DNA of 64,000 nucleotides. Source: Gambelia wislizenii. Its lineage: Eukaryota; Chordata; Lepidosauria; Squamata; Crotaphytidae. The DNA lies in assembly GCA_030847615.1 (NCBI GenBank), contig JAUMIR010000003.1, positions 31,742,501-31,806,500 on the forward strand. Direction: 5' to 3'. Of this stretch, positions 63,567 to 64,000 are shown in pieces (positions within the stretch are counted from its first letter, which is position 1; each line of letters begins with the position of its first letter). The position numbers were made by a program, and so were the translations under genes. Below the pieces are notes generated by a model. The model had not been told where the DNA came from. It did no database searches and saw nothing but the letters and a program-made list of their open reading frames with translations.

Positions 63567-64000
63567 CAAAACTTCTCAACTTTTAGACAGCTAATTTTAA
63601 TAATCACCTATGTGATGCTAGAAAAGTTCTGTGTAACTTTTCTGTCCTTTTCTTGCTATTCTTCCTGTTTCCCTATTTTTTGTTTGTTTTATTCCTGCTC
63701 TTCCTTTTCCATCCATTCCATTTGCCATTTTCTATCTCAGCTATTCTTATATTTCCTTCCTGGAGACTGTTGGAGTCATAAGGATGGCTTTTCTTTCCAA
63801 TCTCATTTATCAGGTTACCTGATTACCTAGGAGCTAGGTTCCCTCATTATTGTTAAAGCTATCTGGTATAAACATATGCCTTTGCTTGCCCTACTCATAA
63901 TATGAAATTGCCACAAGTCAGAGTCTGTGGTCACCCTAATGAAATTTTGATACATCTTGCCAGTCTGCCACATGTATTGGCCACTAGGAGGTGTGATATT
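63426..64000. other. Unassigned interval with an AAAAC repeat
   Basis: An (AAAAC)n tract lies at 63536-63572. A T/C-rich frame downstream (63522-63830) is low-complexity. No gene recognised up to the window's edge. Confidence 0.45.

Overview
The window looks like nuclear DNA of a squamate reptile, probably a lizard. The grounds are repeat content only: CR1 copies ending in the ATTCTATG-type 3' repeat, L2-type 3' ends (AAGCCGC...GGGGTATAAATAA), RTE/BovB pieces, a reptile-like L1 fragment, a Penelope-like element, a DIRS-like tyrosine-recombinase element, tRNA-derived SINEs and many short palindromic DNA transposons, all on an AT-rich background. I found no convincing host gene, tRNA gene or CRISPR array. 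The window reads as an intergenic or intronic stretch built from transposable elements of different ages; species is not determinable by eye.

Layout. 1-1.3 kb: RTE/BovB-like LINE (minus) abutting an L2-like fragment (plus). 2.6-6.6 kb: dead copy A of an APE-endonuclease/RT LINE with a C-terminal CCHC finger. 9.1-9.4 kb: CR1 tail split by a pogo/Tigger-like MITE. 15-21 kb: SINE, hAT-like MITE, CR1 fragment and Harbinger-like MITEs. 22.3 kb: L2 3' end. 23.2-24.5 kb: 5' half of a CR1, with the ORF1 SGNH-esterase domain and the endonuclease. 26-31 kb: 5S-derived sequence, a long hairpin element and three CR1 copies, one with an open RT reading frame. 31.4-32.1 kb: two palindromic MITEs. 33.6-38.1 kb: a probable Ty3/gypsy-like LTR split by LINE copy B, which has one uninterrupted 1052-codon reading frame. 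39.0 kb: a hairpin made of two Penelope terminal repeats. 40.6-41.6 kb: CR1. 42.7-43.2 kb: Tigger-like element with an internal minisatellite. 44.2-44.9 kb: LINE copy C. 45.9-50.4 kb: MITEs and SINEs, some nested. 51.8-53.8 kb: DIRS-like element with a tyrosine recombinase followed by an SGNH hydrolase. 54.5-56.8 kb: LINE RT fragment, MITE and BovB 3' end. 58.7-59.8 kb: a complete Penelope-like insertion with inverted terminal repeats and a GIY-YIG domain. 60.4-61.4 kb: L1 ORF2 C-terminal end.

How the parts work together. There is no operon-like logic; the relationships are parasitic. The SINE family ends in a 3' sequence resembling the L2 3' end seen at 22.5 kb, which suggests L2 machinery moves it. 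The MITEs have no transposase here and depend on enzymes encoded elsewhere. Nested insertions (Tigger in CR1, SINE in MITE, MITE in an older repeat, LINE B in an LTR) give a relative chronology in which LINE B and the Penelope insertions are among the younger events.

Most notable: (1) a YR-retrotransposon piece whose recombinase is followed by an SGNH hydrolase, with a splice-acceptor-like tract between them; (2) the near-intact LINE B, whose endonuclease fold begins upstream of its first ATG and whose 3' UTR is about 28 nt carrying a small stem-loop; (3) two Penelope insertions with clear 13-14 bp target duplications, one consisting only of inverted terminal repeats.
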